A stretch of DNA of 64,000 nt, taken from positions 2,490,450 to 2,554,449 of the forward strand of contig NC_088654.1 of the NCBI RefSeq assembly GCF_964019385.1, read 5' to 3'. Source of the DNA: Sycon ciliatum (taxonomy: Eukaryota; Porifera; Calcarea; Leucosolenida; Sycettidae). Positions 24,799 to 36,577 of this stretch are shown here, in pieces; the stretch's first letter is position 1, and each line of letters starts with the position of its first letter. The notes under the pieces were generated by a model. The model worked only from the letters and a program-made list of their open reading frames with translations, ran no database searches and was not told the DNA's origin. Made by a program: the position numbers and the translations under genes.

Positions 24799-25500
24799 TA
24801 GTGTTGAAGCGATCTCACCGGATACTCGTTAGATCGCTCGCCAGAAACTCGGCTCGTTTGTGCGGCCAGCTCGTTTGCACTAACGAACACCGTACACTGT
24901 ACTCCGTACACATGGCAGTACATGTCGACTGGGGAGTCGTAAAATATTTTACGACTCCCTGGTCGATCGAGAGTCCAGTCCCGAGCAAACAGCAAAGTGA
25001 AAATCACTCGCAGTTAGGGTGACTGTATGCCTGCACGACACTTGAGTTGTTTCAGTTGTCGTTGCAGCTTTGGTGGACTCTACTGATGTCTTGTTCCGCA
25101 TCTGCTAACCTGTCGCAGTATATGCTTCGCCGTTCGGTCACCTCTCCATTCGAGTGAAAGTTACGCTCAGTCGTTTGGAAGTTTTCTCCCGCGATGCAGC
25201 GAAGACCAGGGCTACTTGCAATCTTTGCAAAATGGTCTATTCTTACAAAGGCTACTCAACGACGGCGCTGAAAAGACATATCGACACCAATCAGAAAGTC
25301 CGAAGTGAAGCAGCAGCAATCCCAAATGCCGGGGGTGATGATTTGTACCAGCTGAAAAAAATCTACTTCGAAGTAGCTTAGAAAAAAACATTCAAAAAAA
25401 CATATTTGCCACATCAATGAAACTCGTTAGCTCGCTCGATAGATTGCTCGTTAGTGGAACCGATCGCTCGTTTGTTATAGATACGCTCGTTTCAACACTA
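24799..25500 (+). mobile_element. hAT-type non-autonomous element, unit 2 only
   Basis: The element is 702 bp with ends TAGTGTTGAAGCGATC and GATACGCTCGTTTCAACACTA, flanked by the 8-bp duplication CTAACCAT (24791-24798 and 25501-25508). The empty site CTGCTAACCATATAAT is present in units 1 and 3. The 8-bp duplication and the TAGTGTTG end fit hAT. It carries a BED-finger-like frame but no transposase core. Confidence 0.92.
25154..25381 (+). pseudogene. BED-type zinc-finger remnant of hAT transposase
   Basis: The open frame opens with GTG, not ATG, so no natural start is shown. It encodes DAAKTRATCNLC at residues ~14-25, then SYKGYSTTALKRHID. This is the C-x2-C and LKRH core of a BED finger as found at the N-terminus of hAT transposases. 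The second zinc-binding His is replaced (RHIDTNQ), so metal binding is doubtful. The DDE/hAT dimerisation regions are absent. It is a fragment internal to the 702-bp element. Confidence 0.6.
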
Positions 25501-26095
25501 CTAACCATATAATCATATTGTTTAATAAAGTAATCCAATATCACTTCATCTCGTCCTCCTTGATGAACGGTATCAGCTGAAGCGACATGTTTTTTTTATT
25601 TATTATTTATTATTTAAAGGATCTCCCAGAGACGATGGCCTGTGGAGGGGATCTCCTGATGCAAATCATGCAATAGAAATAAACAGTGCGGAAAACTTCA
25701 CGTGTCACAGTATATGCTACATAATGAGCAATAAACACAGGGCTGGGTTGTTCAAAATAAATGCTAGAAAGGTTTTATTGAAATGTAAAGTGGTGATGGA
25801 CAAAGAAAATTGTGATTGAAATGTAATGTGAACGATGAAAAATATAAACATGCATCGAACTAGCTTTTGCACAATGCTCATCCGAAAGCATCGTTGTAAC
25901 AAATTGCAACACAGATTACTATAAATGATCAATAGTGATATAGTAACACCTAAACAATGCCAAAAAAGTATCCATCGCCACTTTACATTTCAATAAAATC
26001 TTTGTAACATGTCGCTTCAGCTGATTCTGTTCATTGCCATCTTTTAAAAAAATTGTCAAAATTGTTGTCTCTTCGCCAAATATTAATGTACTCAC

Positions 26096-26383
26096 CAAAT
26101 TCGCATATAGCGTGGACGTCTTGATCAAGGGAACGTGTCCCGCCTGTGACATAAGCAACACTTGGATTATTGGGCTCCAGCTCATCAACCCATGATATCA
26201 GTAGTGACGTAGCTAGAGTTCCTACGCAGTTCCCATTATATGCGGCTGCAGTAAGAAGCCTTCCGTTCTTCAACTGGCAATATGCATGGCTAGTTGTGTA
26301 ATTGTACACTGTGTCGACCGCTGTTCTCCTTAAAATTGAATTGGTGATACTGCAATACTGATAACCTGTCAGACCTGTGTCCT
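26096..26383 (-). CDS. 4C module exon, unit 2
   Basis: 288 bp, the same splice sites and the same translation as the unit 1 exon at 9203. In gene order it follows S162 (27119) and precedes S132 (21865). Confidence 0.7.
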
Positions 26384-26606
26384 CTGCATGGGGAATACAT
26401 GTACATGCAAGAGTGAAGCACAAAACAAGGCAAAATAACCAAGCATTGCAGCACGTAGAAATTATTCTAACTTACAAAGAAACGGCATGACCCCAAGCAG
26501 CAATATAAATAATAATAAGTTAAACTGGGAATGGGATAAACTTCATATTCAAGGTGAAAAAGCAGGTGAAATGAATTGCCTGCAAAGACAAACAAACCAA
26601 GTAAGA

Positions 26607-27030
26607 CCCACCAAGACGCCAATCTGCTACCTTGCTTGTCATGAGAAATGCTCTAAATATTGACCTATGGGACTAAGCCAAACCTAGAAGGCGCTGACAT
26701 GTTTTCACTCGAAAGGCAGCTCACAACAGGTGACACACATACTGTCGGCACTTGGGTCTTTTTCCGTACCCCGTGTCAGTATGTTTAGCATGTGCTGCGA
26801 GCTGACTTTGGAGTGAAACACAAGTCAGCGCCTTCTAGGTTCGGCCTAGTCCCATACCTCGGTGGTTAGAGTGTTGCTCATGACAATCAAAGTCCTCAGT
26901 TTGAGTTCTGATGTGTCTGGCGTATTCTTCTCTTTTCAGGCAGCCACATTTGCGCAACCCTCCGCCAAGAAACCGAAAACCTACTTTGCCGAGTGACTTG
27001 AATATTAATTTGAAAACAATGAGCTATTTA
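26607..27030. mobile_element. Head-to-head tRNA-like SINE, unit 2, uninterrupted
   Basis: Shows the centre that is interrupted in unit 1: GGCGCTGACATG...GTGCTGCGAGCTGACTTTGG...CAGCGCCTTCTAGG. The right head (26863-26930) includes TGGTTAGAGTG and a CTCATGA anticodon-like loop (anticodon position CAT). The left head reads on the minus strand from ~26670 to 26607. Confidence 0.6.
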
Positions 27031-27118
27031 ACCCTGCAACAATAGATCAAGAATGGGTATTAACCCTCTAAACACCTGGTAAAACGATGGTGCCAACCAT
27101 CATTATCTATCTACTTAC

Positions 27119-27280
27119 GATAGCATTCAGGCAAGGCCGTTATGGAAACATTGCACGACGTGGTTGCCTGTCCGAGCATCCAATAGCCACTGTTACATGT
27201 GTACGTCACAGATTCAAGATGTTTTATAACTGATACTACAGTGCCTGCGTTGGCAACAACTGGGACACTGCAGTTGTGGG
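27119..27280 (-). CDS. Sushi (CCP) exon S162, unit 2
   Basis: 162 bp, the same borders as 10837-10998, with Gly for Ala at ANAGTVV as in unit 3. Upstream in the gene the next exon is S132 of unit 3 (32764), because the EGF, S168a and S168b exons were lost at the junction near 32700. All are phase 1, so the frame is preserved. Confidence 0.82.
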
Positions 27281-28392
27281 CTGAGCAGGAAAGGAACAAA
27301 CAAGAGAAGGATTGATGCTTGAAAACTTTGAAAAATGTAGACCCGATAGATTTGTGGATTTCAACACTAGCAAAAACGCACGGCTCACATTAGAACTATT
27401 GGACAGGAGACTGCGCTCTTGAACATTATCCTTTCGAATTGTCACATGTTGTCACATGTTGCACGTTGATACTATTAGTGTATTGTAGTTACGAATTGTG
27501 CACAGGACTGTCACATGCTGCAAGGGCAGTATTGTCAAAACATGCTAGGTCGCTTGCAATATTGGTGCGGTGCGTATTACTGCTATGTATTTTGCGAGTG
27601 TAATATTTATTTGTTAGTCTATTAGAATCCGCGATATTCATGTTAAAACAAAATGGCGTCACGATTTATTGAAAGTGGTATAGTTGGTGGTACGAGTGTT
27701 CAAAACCATTTGAACTTCATACTGTTCGTCTTCTTTTTGACATGCTCTCTTTCCATCGTCCTTAGCTTTTGTTTGTTGTGAGCTGTTTTGGCTTTCTCCT
27801 GTACCTCTGGGGGATGCCAAGTGATGGTTTTGAGAGGCTGGTGATGGCTGTGAGCGAGAGTTTGCCGATCGGCGTCGTCCTCGCTGTAGCGATGAAAATA
27901 CTAGTTACTGCGCACCTGGCAGATATCACAACACGTCGGAGCGTCCAGGAGCAAAGGAATCTTGGGTTTTCACTGGAATCTAGTTCCTCCAGCATCGTGT
28001 AGCCCACCGTCGGTGAATGGCGGTCCAGAAAGGTCGAACCTGGTCTTCTGCAGCACCTCGCAGTCCTGAGAGGCACACCGTGTACGCCTGCCATGTATTG
28101 TACAAATAAAACTCATGCAGTAGTGGACTCTACAGTGATGGGTCTCAGCCTGTATGCTGCAAAAGACACAGGAAATGTGACTGGTGTCTGTACACTCAGT
28201 GACTGGACGCCAACACCCCAGTCTTCTCCTGCAGGATCTGTTTGACATTGACATTATGCAGTAGGTCGGCATTGACCTGGTTTGGCAGCTATCGTAATAG
28301 TATCTGCCTGGTTGGATGTAGCAGGTTGGCGTTTGCTCGTCGTCCAGCCCGGAATTTTCTTGTAACTCACGGTGGAGTACACGCAGGGTTTG

Positions 28393-29396
28393 TGATCATC
28401 CCTGTTCACGTCAATATTATCAAACACAACGTTCCCTTTGTCACTCATCTTATCCTAAGTACTGAATTTGCTGAAAATATTGCACCACACTTGTCACAAC
28501 CTACCGCCACTGCTGGCGGTGGCGACTGGTTCGTCAATGGCGGTGACCAGGCTGACTGACTAGCTTCGAGACAGCGGCCTCGTTGTCAACCCCGCGACAG
28601 CCTAAAGGTTGATTTTATCGATCCAGCCTCAGCGCCATGTTGACGATGCCCTAGTGACTGTGTGTCATGGATTGCCTTGCCATCAGCGGTCATTGCCGTC
28701 CACCTTGGTGCAGCCCTCAACAACTGGCTCAGCCGATGGGAGTCTCAAGTGGACAAAGTTGTTGCCAAAGTAGCTCAGAAGATTGGTGCATCGTGGTGTA
28801 GGTGAGCACATAACTAGGACTTCCCAGCGCCTATTTGTCCAGGCTGCGATACTACGTGACATGCTGTACTGCACATTCTTTTCAGCACTGCAAGGCCGGC
28901 AGCTGGACCGACTGCAGGGGCCGCGCACATGCAGGCCGCCTGTTGCCAGTGCAGCATTCTGGAACGTTCCTTCCTTCTGAGATCCGTGGAATAATAACTT
29001 TCTTTGCTTCAAAGCAAGTTGCTTACCTTTCTGTTATGCTCCCAGTGTCCTTACAACAATAACCTACAGCAATGTTTTATTTTCCTTTCCATTCCCCAAC
29101 CAATGAATACTACAATGTCGATTATATTGCTGAATACTTTAGTGTGTGCCCACGCACGCACGTGTGTGTGTGTATACCTCACTCGCCACTCAAAGTTTTG
29201 TTCCCCATTACTGGAACACTGCCTGTTCTTTCAGGACCTGCCATCATCTGCGGATGGGCATTCAATGATTGTATTGTGTGTGTGTTTCATTCAGAATCAG
29301 ATCCGCTATCGTTGCTATAAGAGAAAATCTGTGGGTTCACATCCAGTGCATTTTTAGATTTGCGTGCTTTTCTCGCCACGGGCGCATACATGGGAC

Positions 29397-29477
<81 letters not shown>

Positions 29478-30510
29478 CTGTGTGTATGGGGATATTGTCT
29501 GTATCGGCTTTTGGTACTAATGTTCAGGTCTGTGCTTGCATGTGTGAACATGAAATTGTTCGGTTCTGTGCATGCTATTGCTATGTTGTATATTATTGTA
29601 TGTATGTGTGCATTTCCACGAACAGTGTAGATGAGCGTGGAGAGTGCATTCATCCCTCATCAACCACTTCCCCTGGGCTTACGAGAGTTTTTTCTGAGTA
29701 CCTCTCATTTTTGTTTGTTTCTCTCTGATACTGTATTGATGCCGGTACCTGTACCTCGATGTGTTCCTCTATCTGCAGTCGCCTTTATCCTTCGGTCAAG
29801 TTAACGTTTGTGCTCTATTTATCGTGCGAATCAAAATAAACAATAATAACACAAGTCATGCTAGAGTGACGACATGTGCGTGTAGTAGGGTTGATGCGAT
29901 GGGACGTTATAATTAGGTGGAACAGAAAACGCATTGGGCAGATTGATTGGGCATCATTGATTGTGCTCAGTCTAAACAGTGAACATAATAATTATCTCCA
30001 GTGACAGACTGTAGCGGCTAGCCTCCAATAGGTAGCTGCCACTAGTCGCTACTGCTTGTTTGACAGGTGCCGCCAGAACCCCTGTTGTGTCATGCTATAG
30101 ATGCACATGCCCTATTCTGGGGCATACTGAGGTACTTTGATTTTGTTGACTGCATGTAGACAGCATCCAATAGTAGTACTCGTAGACCATGGCTCTTTGT
30201 AGGTCAACCACCATCGCATGGATCGATCGGTGACTATGCACTTGGAGGTTGGAATAGCCCGCGCTGAACAGATCTTGCCATGGCCCAGGGAGTGAACTCG
30301 CTTACTCGACTATCCCGGTTTTAGTTAACCAGCATGAGTGGTGCGATTTGTCCATACCATGTTGCGAGCTGACAGTTGTTTGGGCAGGTTTTGAGCTGCA
30401 CCACGAAACAAAGCGAAATAACGGCGCGACTGTAGAGCAAGGAAGCGGCGAGACGGCACTTCCAGGACGAGGCAGGCAGTAGAGATGCGTTCACAGCACG
30501 AGCAACCTCT
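28393..30510. other. Loop of the inverted-repeat insertion
   Basis: Unique sequence between the two arms. It contains a (TG)n tract at 29399-29475 and no recognised transposase. A minus-strand frame at 28683-29012 (109 residues) has no recognisable motif. The loop may be captured genomic DNA. Confidence 0.5.
29399..29486. repeat. (TG)n microsatellite
   Basis: About 40 TG dinucleotides with two GC interruptions. Confidence 0.95.
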
Positions 30511-31260
30511 CAAACCCTGCCGGTACTCCACAGTTACAAGAAAATGTCGGACTGGACGACGCGCCAATGCAAACCTGCTACATCCACCCAGGCAGATAGC
30601 TGCCAAACCAGGCCTATGTCGACCCACTGCATACCGGTATGTCAATGTCAAACAGATCCTGCAGGAGAAGACTGGGATGATATTGGCGTCCAGTGTACGG
30701 ACACCAGTCACATTTCCTGCGTCTTTTGCAGCATACAGGATAGACTCATCACTATAAAGTCCACTAGTTCGTGATTTTTATTTGTAGAATACATGACAGG
30801 CGTATTCAGTGTGCCTCGCAGGACTGCGAGATGCTACAGAAGACCAGGTTCGACCTTTCTGGACCGCCATTCACCGACGGTGGGCTACACGATGCTGGAG
30901 GAACTAGATTCCAGTGAAAACCCAATATTCCTTTGCTCCTGGACGCTCCGACGTGTTGTGATATCTGCCAGGTGTGCAGTAACTAGTATTTTCATCGCTA
31001 TAGCGAGGACGACGCCGATCGGCAAACTCTCGCTCACAGCCATCACCAGCCTCTCAAAACCATCATTTGGCATCCCCCAGAGGTTTAGGAGAAAGCCAAA
31101 ACAGCTCTCAACAAACAAAAGCTAAGGACGATGGAAAGAGAGCATGTCAAAAAGAAGACGAACAGTATGAAGTTCAAATGGGTTTGAACACTCGTACCAC
31201 CAACTATACCACTTTCAATAAATCGTGACGCCATTTTGTTTTAACACGCATACGGTCCAT

Positions 31261-32414
31261 TACATCACGAGTGCATATCTGTTACGTCTACGTCGAGACA
31301 CATTTTATGATACAGTAATTGCTATGCGTGTTCGTACCACGACATGTTCACGAGCGGAATATCTCAGTGTGAATTGTGCTAATTTATTATATAATTAGAA
31401 ATTTTGACACACTAATTGGTTGCAATGAACATGTACTTACTGCAGTCAACTTCTCCTATAACGACACTCGGCGGGGCATCAAAAAGGTGTCCTTATTCGC
31501 GAAGTGTCGTTATACCCGAAGTCTCAATATGTATTACAGTGGGATGGGACTTTGCTCTGGGCATGGAAATTCTGTCATTATTCGCGAAATGTCGTTATAT
31601 CCGCAGCAGTCGTTATTAGCCAAATTGACTGTAGTACTTGATCCGTTGCATTATCGCCATCCGCGGCAACTCCGCTACGATCTACTTGGCAAAACTTACT
31701 CTCGCTGACAGGGTGTGCTGTCACCCTGTCGCTGGGTGTAAGCACCCCTTGACAGACACTGTTTTCACCTCCGTAATCAACAATTTTTTATTCTTTCACT
31801 TCAGCAGATTGCGAGTTTCTGTTTGTTCTGCATTCAAATATTATTGCTTTTCTTTTTGTTGCACCTGCATTCCGCGCTGCACGCGGACTTTGGCAGTCGC
31901 CATATTTTGTATCTCTATGGCTACGATGATTCATGCATTTTCTGTACGCTGTATTTTTTTCTTATGCCACGTACATGTACATCGTTGTGTGCATGCATGC
32001 GGCGCAAGCCAAATGCACGCACGCTGCACGTTTGCTCAGGACAGTGATTTGGCGATCGTTGTTCGGTGTGTTCTTTGGTGGTCTTGTTGAAACGAGTGGT
32101 AATGTCGATTAAAGGAGTTTCTGGGTTTTGTGGTCTGCCTGACGATGGTTAGTTGTGGGACCAAGTCGCACCGCAACAACCATCGTGTGTAATAGCATAT
32201 CAGTTCTTGCACATGTTTATGTAACACGTACTGCGCATGCTCAGCAAGAAAAGGAATCATATTGATGGAAATGCAGCTGGTTGGGACGAACCAGCACCTG
32301 TCATTACGAGAAAGTTCCGAAACCCAAATTTGAAGCATTTTTTGCCACATGAAACGCAAACTGATAAAGCCCAGTAAAGACGGTTGGATTATAAAATAGA
32401 CTGAAGCACGCTTA
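31261..32414. other. Intron, unit 2, right of the insertion
   Basis: Counterpart of 11349-12500 in unit 1 with only scattered substitutions. No exon is recognised. Confidence 0.55.
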
Positions 32415-32702
32415 GGGGCCAGTCACACTGAGGGAGAATTTGAAAAAATCCTTGGTTACCATGGACATTTGCCGCTGTGCGGGGTATTTGTGAGATTTAA
32501 TCCACTCGATGAATATCAGCTCGAGGCCTCGCTTTTCCGCCGAAGATTATAATCATCCGCGGCTTTCACTGGATTTCTTTGAGTTTCCTTGTTTTTTTAT
32601 TACGATGTGAAGTGGAACGATACTATAGAGGCTGTGCTGATGCAGTTCTGGCCCAGGAGCGGGGCTGACAGACTGCCAGAAGCGAGTGGTGACAAAAAAT
32701 TG
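32415..32702. mobile_element. MITE with TTA flank, truncated by junction, unit 2
   Basis: The left 288 bp of the 406-bp element seen at 12501 and 39592. It ends where unit 3 begins, and its right inverted end is gone. Confidence 0.85.
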
Positions 32703-32704
32703 CT
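32697..32704. other. Duplication junction, unit 2 / unit 3 (AAATTGCT microhomology)
   Basis: AAATTGCT is present in both parents: within the MITE (12786-12793 in unit 1) and 5' of the S132 region (6109-6116 in unit 1). The junction keeps one copy. Relative to a full unit, about 8 kb with three exons is missing. Confidence 0.85.
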
Positions 32705-32763
32705 TTCATCGTCCCCGCATTCTCATTGTCAAATGTTGAAACTTAGACAAAATAATCACTTAC

Positions 32764-32895
32764 GTGTGCATGTAGGGGCCTTATTACTGCCGTTGCACGC
32801 TGGTTGGTTACCTAGATACTCATATCCATTGTTGCATTGAACCTTACCATCGGCTGATATATTCCAAATATGATCACTTGCAGTTCTATTGCAAT
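32764..32895 (-). CDS. Sushi-like exon S132, unit 3, diverged
   Basis: 132 bp, the same phase-1 borders as 6176-6307. Eight substitutions separate it from units 1 and 2, seven of them within ~45 bp. They change S to G, S to P, V to A, T to N and Q to K around the third cysteine, and S to T near the start; only two are silent. The four cysteines and the GYEYL turn are kept, so the module should still fold. Confidence 0.75.
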
Positions 32896-33240
32896 CTAAA
32901 GAGAATGAAAATCGGAGAGAAATCGACTCCCTTACACTACTGATTCGCGTTTGTCAAAATCAATGCCAGTTATATGACTTTGCACATCAACTTGGCAAAA
33001 AAACCCAGTGGGTGAACTCGTCCCTAATACTGTCATGCATGAGGAGTGCTGTTAGATAGGGGCGTCGGGTATTGTACAACTAGTTTTCGCAAAGCTTCCC
33101 CCCTTTCTCTATCTCTGATATTGCTGACCCACCCCTGTTGGGATGAGCAGCGCCTTATGGTTCGACATAGGCAGTTTGTAGGTATAACAATTATTTTCGT
33201 ACGCATTCAACATTTATGACGGTTTAGTACAACTGTATTA

Positions 33241-33838
33241 GGCCACACCAAGTTTTTTCATTGTTTCTCGTCACCGCGCGCGTACCTTTCTTGAGGATTG
33301 GACCAAAAAAAAAATCTCGCGTCCCGGTAAACACGCATAAAAAGGCGTTGTAAAAGTACGCGCGGCGTCAAATCTGGAGTGCAGTGCTAGTGCACGAACC
33401 GAAGGACGACTTTTGCACCGTGTATGTACGCATACCGGTAGTTCAAGTACCACACCACCACACGACCTGGTCGTCTTCTTTGCTACACACAGTTCCGGTA
33501 CAAGTCAAGACAGTGCATGACAGTGCACCGTTTTGGACTGACAGTGTTCCGGGCATCGGTAAACTTGCGGCATTGCGGACTACAAGCACTGTGAAGTTGC
33601 CGTGATTCCTTGAGTTCTTTATCAGTTCATCTCGTCGTGGGCGACGATGGCATCTGAAATAGTCAGCTTCGCTGTGACTGTGGATAGTGTATAGTCTGAT
33701 TTTAGGTCATAAATTGGGCCTTTGTAGTGTAAATAGCAGTTTTTGTTTTTCAAACCCTATTTTGTTTTTTTTCCGCCCGCCCGCGTTCCTTTTGAGATTT
33801 TCAGGTGATGAGAAACAATGAAATAACTTGGTGTGGCC
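33241..33838. mobile_element. PIF/Harbinger-type MITE, unit 3
   Basis: 598-bp copy of 22341-22939 at the homologous site with the same TTA flanks (33238-33240 and 33839-33841). Units 2 and 3 therefore share an ancestor not shared with unit 1 at this position. Confidence 0.9.
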
Positions 33839-33886
33839 TTAGCCTGAAAAAGACAAAAATTATATTATGGACCGGCTGTGGTGGGT

Positions 33887-34156
33887 GTTTGCTACAAGGT
33901 GGGCAGTTGCTGCGAAGTTAGCGTTTGCTGCGAAGTGGGCGTTTGCTGCGAAGTGGGCGTTTGCTGCGAAGTTAGCGTTTGCTGCGAAGTGGGCGTTTGC
34001 TGCGAAGTGGGAGTTTGCTGCGAAGTTAGCGTTTGCTGCGAAGTGGGCGTTTGCTGCGAAGTGGGCGTTTGCTGCGAAGTTGGCGTTTGCTGTGAAGTTG
34101 GCGTTTGCTGCGAAGTTAGCGTTTGCTGCGACGTTGGCGTTTGCTGCGAAGTGTAC
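33887..34156 (+). repeat. 18-bp minisatellite, unit 3, 15 units
   Basis: Fifteen copies, one base different from unit 2. Confidence 0.95.
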
Positions 34157-34487
34157 GTTTCCAGGGGACTTTACGGCACTAGTAGAACCAATTCAAAAAT
34201 GCTGCATAACATTGAATTTAGTTGCAAACTGCACATAACACCCGTTCTTTCTTTCTCCGAAATATTGGTCCCCTGTGGGGAAGAGGTGGGGTAGAGGTGG
34301 GAGGGGGGGGGGTTGAGGGGTGCATCCAACATAACCAGTGTTCGGTTATCCCGTTCCCTCGTCTATGCGGACATTGTTTTATGGAAAACGGATGTGTGCT
34401 GCTAAACGAGGTCTGACTGTATTCAGTGGTTTCTATACACATTATTGTGAGCTCTTATTCTAGTTTTATAAGTATAAGAATGTATAA

Positions 34488-34920
34488 GGGCCGGGTTCCA
34501 CTGCGGCTCCGCGGCTCCGCTGCTCAGCTGCTCCGCGGCTCCGCTGATCCGCGGCACTTGGCTGCATGCAGCGGAGCAGCGCGGTTTCACTGACACTCGC
34601 CGTTCGCGGTACCGCGGTCGTGGTCCACACTTGTTGATGACGTTTCACCTGCCTGCGCGCGCGAAATCCAAAAATCCTCATGTTCTGGCCTGCGCAACGA
34701 ATTAAAATTTGAATTTTAAAATTCTGGCGTTCAAAACAATGCAAAGTACGGGAAACAGGTCGAGCCGCGACCGCGGCTCGCAGTTTTTGGTCAAGAATCT
34801 TAGCAAAAGCTTGCGGTGAGCCGCGGTCTCGCTGCTCCAGCTCAAGCCGCGGTCACTATGGTAATGATGACGTTTCAAACCGCTAAAGACGAGCAGCGGA
34901 GCCGCAGTGGAACCTGGCCC
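34488..34920. mobile_element. MITE, GGGCCGGGTTCCAC ends, unit 3
   Basis: Counterpart of 7397-7829. A 16-17 bp deletion (CAGTACCCTGGACGCAC missing) lies just outside it near 35036 relative to units 1 and 2. Confidence 0.75.
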
Positions 34921-35204
34921 TTAGACAAGATGCTGTGTTGCTCTCCCCTTTGCTAAAACGACCTCCCTTGTACACTCTCCACTCTTTGTTGCCTACTCTG
35001 CTTGGCTTGCGCTGCCCGCTACTACGCGCAATGCCAAATCTCCTCACTAGATTCACCATCACCTGTCCCTCCCATGCTTCTCCGTCTTGAACATTACTTT
35101 TCTTCTTTTCTTCTTTTATTCACCATGGTCGGTTAACACCCACATCTCCCGTACCGGCTGATTTTCTTTTTCATGCCATGAAGTGTTGTCTATAATAATA
35201 ATAA

Positions 35205-35235
<31 letters not shown>

Positions 35236-36289
35236 AAAAAACAGATGAGTGCAAACAACAGTTCGAATCATCTTTTTCCAATGAGTGTTTCATCTTATGT
35301 GTACTTCTTTCTTTTTAGATTGTTTTCATATTATCTCCATCGCTTGGCACTAGACATGGTTGGCGTTTTACCGTTCACGCTATTTCGACCAGTGACCTGT
35401 ACAGATTTTTGTGTGTGTAGACATGGCATTTCATCGTTCGCACGCTAGATCCAACGGCACTCGTACCCAACACCCAAAATACCGTTGGTTTGGTACCGTT
35501 TCGATGATAGAAAGCTCTTTTTAGCAGGAGAACGGAACAGGAAGATTCCAACTAGGGTTGCGTCAAAATTCGATCGCTGCATCAGGAGTTAGGACTCACA
35601 AGGTGAACTGCAACTGTGTCTCGAAAACACACAAAAAAACAGTAGACTCGCCCTTTACACGCCGACCGTCGACAATAGCGTGAACGATAAACTGCTAACC
35701 ATATAATCATATTGTTTAATAAAGTAATCCAATATCACTTCATCTCGTCCTCCTTGATGAACGGTATCAGCTGAAGCGACATGTTTTTTTTATTTATTAT
35801 TTATTATTTAAAGGATCTCCCAGAGACGATGGCCTGTGGAGGGGATCTCCTGATGCAAATCATGCAATAGAAATAAACAGTGCGGAAAACTTCACGTGTC
35901 ACAGTATATGCTACATAATGAGCAATAAACACAGGGCTGGGTTGTTCAAAATAAATGCTAGAAAGGTTTTATTGAAATGTAAAGTGGTGATGGACAAAGA
36001 AAATTGTGATTGAAATGTAATGTGAACGATGAAAAATATAAACATGCATCGAACTAGCTTTTGCACAATGCTCATCCGAAAGCATCGTTGTAACAAATTG
36101 CAACACAGATTACTATAAATGATCAATAGTGATATAGTAACACCTAAACAATGCCAAAAAAGTATCCATCGCCACTTTACATTTCAATAAAATCTTTGTA
36201 ACATGTCGCTTCAGCTGATTCTGTTCATTGCCATCTTTTAAAAAAATTGTCAAAATTGTTGTCTCTTCGCCAAATATTAATGTACTCAC

Positions 36290-36577
36290 CAAATTCGCAT
36301 ATAGCGTGGACGTCTTGATCAAGGGAACGTGTCCCGCCTGTGACATAAGCAACACTTGGATTATTGGGCTCCAGCTCATCAACCCATGATATCAGTAGTG
36401 ACGTAGCTAGAGTTCCTACGCAGTTCCCATTATATGCGGCTGCAGTAAGAAGCCTTCCGTTCTTCAACTGGCAATATGCATGGCTAGTTGTGTAATTGTA
36501 CACTGTGTCGACCACTGTTCTCCTTAAAATTGAATTGGTGATACTGCAATACTGATAACCTGTCAGGCCTGTGTCCT
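36290..36577 (-). CDS. 4C module exon, unit 3
   Basis: 288 bp with the same borders as 9203-9490. One amino-acid change (RRTVVD for RRTAVD) and one silent change. It follows S162 (37930) and precedes S132 (32764) in the gene. Confidence 0.7.

Larger units (their letters stand above)
27629..31260. mobile_element. 3.6-kb insertion with ~750-bp inverted arms, unit 2 only
   Basis: Arms 27641-28392 and 30511-31246 are reverse complements with scattered differences. The outermost ~12 bases of each end match poorly (CCGCGATATTCA against GGACCGTATGCG). The site is intact in units 1 (near 11348) and 3. Only AT can be claimed as a duplication (27627-27628 and 31259-31260). Mirrored open frames in the arms encode the same 110-residue reading (LDRHSPTVGYTMLEELDSSE) that I do not recognise. 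It could be a foldback or long-TIR DNA transposon. Confidence 0.75.

Noticed and set aside
28683-29012. 109-residue minus-strand frame in the 3.6-kb insertion as a transposase
   Set aside because: No catalytic triad, zinc finger or other recognisable motif.
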